From assembly GCA_910589045.1 (NCBI GenBank), contig CAJUSH010000008.1:1-64000 (forward strand): a stretch of 64,000 nucleotides of DNA, read 5' to 3'. The position numbers and the translations under genes were made by a program. The stretch comes from an uncultured Eubacterium sp. GTDB taxonomy: Bacteria; Bacillota_A; Clostridia; Lachnospirales; Lachnospiraceae. A model generated the notes under the pieces. That model saw nothing but the letters and a program-made list of their open reading frames with translations, did not search any database and was not told the origin of the DNA. This document shows positions 61,401-64,000 of the stretch, piece by piece. Within the stretch, counting starts at the first letter, position 1. Each line of letters opens with the position of its first letter.

Positions 61401-62874
61401 GCACGCATTTCGCGCAGGATGCCTCCTCGGAATTTCTGATCTCCGACGCGCGAAAGCCGCCGCCGATGATCGAGGTCACATCCGTTGTGATCACACCGCC
61501 GTACACCCATCCGTTTAACGTCCCGCCCGTAAAGGTGCTGTCCCCATAGACAGACGGATTCGGGTATTTGTCCCAGCGTGCGCCCTTTGCGGCCGCATGG
61601 TCCCTCACGGTCAGAAAGGAATCTGCGGCCTGAACGCTGCCGCCTGTGCCGTCCATCGGATGCCCCGCGCTTTCCACGTCGCCGCTTTTATCACCGAAGG
61701 AGCTGACCTCATAATTCTGATACTCCCCCGCATCCGCGCCGCACACCGCGCGCTCACAGCTTATCACGGCATTTCTTGCGACAAGCTGTCCGCCGTTTCC
61801 GCCCGCGGTTCCGAAAATGTCGTAGCCTACGCCGGAGCCGGAATAAACACTGTAATGCACACGCACATGTCCCGCGCCGCCGCTTGCAATATCCTTTGCG
61901 GACAGGCTTGAATCCGTGACGGTCACGGTAACCCCGTGCAGGCCGCTCTGTTTCCCCTCATTGCTGTACGCGGGAAGATCCGGCTGGGTCGACACATTTC
62001 CGGCGACATTCACGCTGCTGTTTTCCGCGATCGTAACCGGCGAGGAGCTTCTCGTCTCACCAGCCAGACAATCGTAGTAGGTCGAGCCCATATTTCCCGG
62101 GCCGCCCTTGCCGCCGACCGCCACATGTCCGCCGACCGTCACATAGCTGCCCCGGATATCTACGGAGCCGGAGGAACCGCCCGATGAAGCCGCGGCCGCC
62201 CAGGTTCCGGTGCTCTGCACGCCGTTCCCGCCGCACGCCACGCTTCCGCTCACCGACACGTTTGCGCCCCGGATCGTGACCTGCGGCGAGGCATTGCTCC
62301 CGGGTGAAGGGTTTGCAATGCTCGCGCTGCCCTCCCAGGCGGACAGATCCTCGCCGTCCCCTCCGCAGCCTATGTTCCGGCAGAATACGCTGCAATTTTC
62401 GATGGACACATTTGCCCCTGTCTGCTCCGTACCGCCTGCGCTGCAGGCAATGTCACCCGCGTTGAGGGTTCCGCCGCCTGCCTCGCCCGTGATGCGCACT
62501 AGCGTCCCGCTTCCGCCCGTTGCCTTAATATCGGCAAGCTGGTTACTCCCCCGCAAGATCAGACGAACCTCTCTGCCCTCCGCAATCGTCAGGTCCGCAT
62601 CGTTTTTCACCTGGTCGAGAATCACGGTGCAGCTTGCCGTCACGGAAATCGGATTCCGGTAGGTTGTCCCGGGACTGCCGTAAATACGCAGCACACGTCC
62701 CTCAATATCCGCTGTCACACTGGATACATAATCGAGGGAAAGGGCGGCGTCCTCCGCGGGTGTCTCCTGCGCGTGGACAGCCGGAAGCTGCGCAATAGGA
62801 AGCGCACTGCAAATAAGCGCAGCAGTCATCACCCACGCGTTCAGTCGGCTTTTCCTGTTTAATATTTTTTTCAT
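58408..62874 (-). CDS. Large secreted surface protein with Gly/Ser repeat linker
   Basis: A 1488-residue exported protein. Signal peptide: basic MKKILNRKSR, hydrophobic core, likely cleavage after AVHA (residue about 37). Residues about 40-600 form many short beta-rich blocks with repeated NxG/SxxS and (V)xISGSVACGGNG-like segments, resembling right-handed beta-helix surface proteins; about 600-1150 are Ig/Cna-like beta repeats. Residues about 1168-1252 are a low-complexity linker of 13-residue units ending SGSGGTGDGST. The C-terminal 150 residues contain a bacterial Ig-like repeat (TKPTVKGVRNAAIYRDAP, VTDRAGNKKQVIFAVV). No LPXTG or SLH motif is visible, so its wall anchoring is unclear. It has its own promoter and leader. 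Confidence 0.85.
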   Translation of the reverse strand: MKKILNRKSRLNAWVMTAALICSALPIAQLPAVHAQETPAEDAALSLDYVSSVTADIEGRVLRIYGSPGTTYRNPISVTASCTVILDQVKNDADLTIAEGREVRLILRGSNQLADIKATGGSGTLVRITGEAGGGTLNAGDIACSAGGTEQTGANVSIENCSVFCRNIGCGGDGEDLSAWEGSASIANPSPGSNASPQVTIRGANVSVSGSVACGGNGVQSTGTWAAAASSGGSSGSVDIRGSYVTVGGHVAVGGKGGPGNMGSTYYDCLAGETRSSSPVTIAENSSVNVAGNVSTQPDLPAYSNEGKQSGLHGVTVTVTDSSLSAKDIASGGAGHVRVHYSVYSGSGVGYDIFGTAGGNGGQLVARNAVISCERAVCGADAGEYQNYEVSSFGDKSGDVESAGHPMDGTGGSVQAADSFLTVRDHAAAKGARWDKYPNPSVYGDSTFTGGTLNGWVYGGVITTDVTSIIGGGFRASEIRNSEEASCAKCVLKTNAALGGASVQIRANDIGGTVMLGGDGSITTYLGIGKETVKLTGAGVYAGTFMVKRSETLNAFQLEPYGIIDVGYDGAVIRNGSYTHTNETYDYTGDFSIRGSSADAAVTVEEGVKRLTLEGTSFGTLNVAGTSVVTLVLNGVNHIPVINVDAHATLIIEGSGSLFTEQLGNSHGASGKIEINSGNVQIGVLGGDAGGSEVLIRDPSKVDVGESRVPLRDGNGSLLYPLELVLGNPGDYTLRLNEETEHVVLTEGKTSVTRLTAAGAYVLEVARGPFRFRGSVTIREAQRIYLDDLTLYVDTSSGDIFIRDGEVTVGGERMPTDAEVRITQSGDRSNQVFVEKKTASIILDGVSPDIQIDLPEDFQGIIRDADNRPIQVVTVQTGLAAKEMTLLLDKKGYGLTTNNKGNLSIIVSRGMHDFGLVIDGMTYQCRDAVSISGTEHVVRRRDMVLVWDVSLGELTVTQSGFSAGEYMCDFAGAYLIKQTDADAAAGMVTIERGDAAVFLSKEVDELLQVKIPEGFTGSILKEELPLYPLVVETNCMEAEVTVSLDGHTGVLRTDAKGRLYLVAASGTHALIVSTGEVTAILSVPVGEKGAVTAFDELLSLRLNGFEVHHSITVTVGDTTAQVETDDDGSCQILVDPATEEIIVTDGEDTFRYPVVDGTLGEPRPYDPENPDSGNTGDGNTDGSGSGGTGDGSTDGSGSGGTGDGSTGGSGSGGTGDGSTGGSGTGGPGSGSTGGTGGPGSGSTGGTGGSGSHAAGTAPAEEDENKPAASFGNGAGLDRIILTDGFGGKRTEELRNIHQLQNKPASGEDIRDTGNAAVQKPQIIISASVKGIRLLERKQKNTYQIYSRKTVTITLQREKDTEYFYKIVKKGQRNSAVAWKALDGKRITVKAAPYGRRVFIKAVRDGMTAVKKTTGFVVDATKPTVKGVRNAAIYRDAPSVSVRDSGGIASVKLNGKKMPKHFVIEKRGIYRLVVTDRAGNKKQVIFAVV
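59126..59365 (-). repeat. 39-bp tandem repeats in the surface-protein linker
   Basis: The minus-strand sequence encodes about four copies of a 13-residue unit (DGSTDGSGSGGTG and variants), followed by two SGSTGGTGGPG units. All are multiples of three, so copy number may vary without breaking the frame. Codon use is repetitive (many GGA/TCC-type codons), typical of slippage-prone linkers. Confidence 0.8.
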
Positions 62875-63058
62875 CGTACTCCTTTCATGCCGAATGTAAG
62901 CACAGTGGATGCTGTGTCTCATCGCACAGACACCCTTTTCATGGCATGACACATCAAAGCAGCGAAGCATCGGCGGATACGCCGGAACAAAAGAATCTCA
63001 AAATAAGAAGATGAAAGACCCCGGCAGCCAAAAAAGGAAGCTGCCAGGAATTGTCTGT
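62875..63058 (-). promoter_or_regulatory. Structured 5' leader of the surface-protein mRNA
   Basis: About 170 nt of untranslated RNA. On the minus strand a hairpin CCTGGCAGC/GCTGCCGGG (63048-63020) is followed by a T-rich run (TCTTTCATCTTCTTATTTT), attenuator-like. Nearer the gene, CGGCG/CGCCG and GTGTCT/AGACAC hairpins stand inside a CATGCC/GGCATG pair that ends next to the AAAGGAG ribosome site. The family is not recognised; a riboswitch or thermometer-like control is possible. Confidence 0.4.
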
Positions 63059-63059
63059 T

Positions 63060-63088
63060 ATTATACACACTCTTTCCTCAGAAATCAA
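63060..63088 (-). promoter_or_regulatory. Predicted sigma-A promoter of the surface protein
   Basis: Minus strand TTGATT (63088-63083) and consensus TATAAT (63065-63060) with 17 bases between, preceding the long leader. Confidence 0.7.
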
Positions 63089-63102
63089 CTGGCAAAGGTA
63101 CA

Positions 63103-63147
63103 CAAAAAAATATGTGCATCACCCGTCATGCTGCACATATTTTTTTG
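63103..63147. terminator. Strong bidirectional terminator after hisIE
   Basis: A perfect 16-bp stem: CAAAAAAATATGTGCA (63103-63118) pairs with TGCACATATTTTTTTG (63132-63147), 13-nt loop. On the minus strand the right arm ends in a T-run, so it stops hisIE transcription; the plus strand has an equal T-run. Confidence 0.85.
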
Positions 63148-63183
63148 AATAATTCATTATAAAATTGTGGATTCTGCCGAATC

Positions 63184-64000
63184 TTAGCGCTGCGCCAGCT
63201 CCTTTGTAATATCCTCCCAGGTCACGCCGGTCTCAACCATCATGACCATGAGGTAATAGAGCAGGTCGGTGATCTCGTATTTGATGTGATCCGGATCGGG
63301 GTTTTTCGCGGCGATGATGACCTCCGCCGTCTCCTCCCCTAGCTTTTTTAAGATCTCATCCAGTCCCCGGTCAAACAGGTCGTTAATAAAGGAGCCCTTT
63401 TTCGGATTTGCCTTTCGGTCCGTGATGGAGTGATAGCCGTCCTCAAACACCTTCAGGGGATTTTTCTCCACATACTCCTTTTTTACGATTTCATTGAAAA
63501 AGCAGGTCGGGTTGCCGGTATGGCACGCCACGCCCACCTGGGACACCTTCGCGAGAATGGTGTCATAGTCGCAGTCTGCCGTCAGCGATTTTACGTACTG
63601 CAGATGCCCCGACGTCTCGCCCTTTGTCCAAAGCTCGCCCCGGCTTCTGCTGAAATACGTCATTTTTCCGGATGAAAGTGTTTTATTGTATGCCTCCTCG
63701 TTCATGTATGCGAGCATGAGCACCTCTCCGGTCCGGTAGTCCTGGGCGATGCAGGGAACCATCCCGTCGGTATTCTTTTTAAGCTCTGACCACTGCACCT
63801 GGGGCTTAAAATTATCCATCCAAAGCCCGGCCTCCCCCAGCGCGGTTTTAACCATCATAATGTCCGTCCCCGGGTCGTCGAAATACGGGCCGCAGATGCC
63901 TCTGGCATTTTCCCGCTCCAGCAGTGCATAAATCTCCGAAAAATCCGTACCGTCGTACAGCACGACATAGGGCGTATTGGAGAGGTTGTCCACCGCGTCC
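63184..64000 (-). CDS. hisIE: HisIE bifunctional histidine enzyme, N-terminally extended, cut by the window end
   Basis: The visible part holds a phosphoribosyl-AMP cyclohydrolase domain (MLAYMNEEAYNKTLSSGKMT, SRSRGELWTKGETSG, zinc cysteines in ADCDYDTILAKVSQVG and ACHTGNPTC) followed by phosphoribosyl-ATP pyrophosphatase (GSFINDLFDRGLDEILKKLG-type, LGEETAEVIIAAKN, YEITDLLYYLMV). The frame stays open through the right edge (DAVDNLSNTPYVVLYDGTDF), so there is an additional N-terminal domain of at least 70 residues. The GTG near 63993 is probably internal. Such extended HisIE proteins are usual in Lachnospiraceae. Confidence 0.9.
   Translation of the reverse strand, partial: DAVDNLSNTPYVVLYDGTDFSEIYALLERENARGICGPYFDDPGTDIMMVKTALGEAGLWMDNFKPQVQWSELKKNTDGMVPCIAQDYRTGEVLMLAYMNEEAYNKTLSSGKMTYFSRSRGELWTKGETSGHLQYVKSLTADCDYDTILAKVSQVGVACHTGNPTCFFNEIVKKEYVEKNPLKVFEDGYHSITDRKANPKKGSFINDLFDRGLDEILKKLGEETAEVIIAAKNPDPDHIKYEITDLLYYLMVMMVETGVTWEDITKELAQR

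Overview
The window looks like a chromosomal core segment of an endospore-forming Firmicute of the Lachnospiraceae type (Clostridia). This rests on gene content: spore photoproduct lyase, yqfC-yqfD, a mutS-mutL-miaA block, mreBCD-PBP2-minCDE-rodA, a ylm/sepF cell-division block, lexA with Bacillus-type SOS boxes, and an L27 carrying the Prp-cleaved leader. Gene starts use ATG, GTG and TTG behind strong purine-rich Shine-Dalgarno sequences. No species can be named from sequence alone.

Left edge (1-2160) is decayed accessory DNA: the tail of one CDS, a TetR regulator without its DNA-binding half, a GNAT acetyltransferase cut by an IS3-type orfA fragment, a perfect 15-bp inverted repeat, a small conserved membrane protein and a probable dead ECF sigma factor. 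2171-4872 is a nucleosidase-splB-SDR operon. 4920-9200 is yqfC-yqfD-phoH-(pgpH-like)-ybeY, in which the pgpH-position protein has lost its HD metal-binding motif. 9237-15630 holds a DUF3048 lipoprotein, a lipid/polysaccharide flippase, a BofC-like protein and two FAD oxidoreductases. 15685-22778 is mutS, mutL, miaA and a PLP lyase; 22840-32333 is radC followed by the rod-shape and septum-placement cluster (mreBCD, PBP2, minCDE, rodA) and mgsA; then a D,D-carboxypeptidase and a P-loop protein.

33965-41135 contains a DUF378 protein, a lone HlyD-like adaptor, yggS/ylmE, sepF, ylmH, aroB, lspA, rluD and a cytidylate-kinase-like protein. It is followed by an array of three structured repeats ending at a terminator (41152-41506). 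41518-46157 contains DUF4173, a Cro-like regulator with DUF2975, dtd, a tyrosine recombinase and a YneA-like LysM protein divergent from lexA across a cluster of SOS boxes.

47002-47647 is mostly decayed. At 47648-48727 lies a response regulator fused to a small alarmone synthetase. The remaining minus-strand genes are a nucleotidyltransferase, rsfS, yqeK, nadD, yhbY, obg, rpmA, prp, rplU (from a consensus promoter), rng, DUF2344, a B12-type radical SAM protein, a small membrane protein, a 1488-residue secreted surface protein with a structured leader, and hisIE running off the right edge.

The most interesting items are the receiver-alarmone synthetase fusion, the paired-hairpin repeat array, the HD-dead PgpH-like protein, the splB operon and the structured leader of the surface protein.
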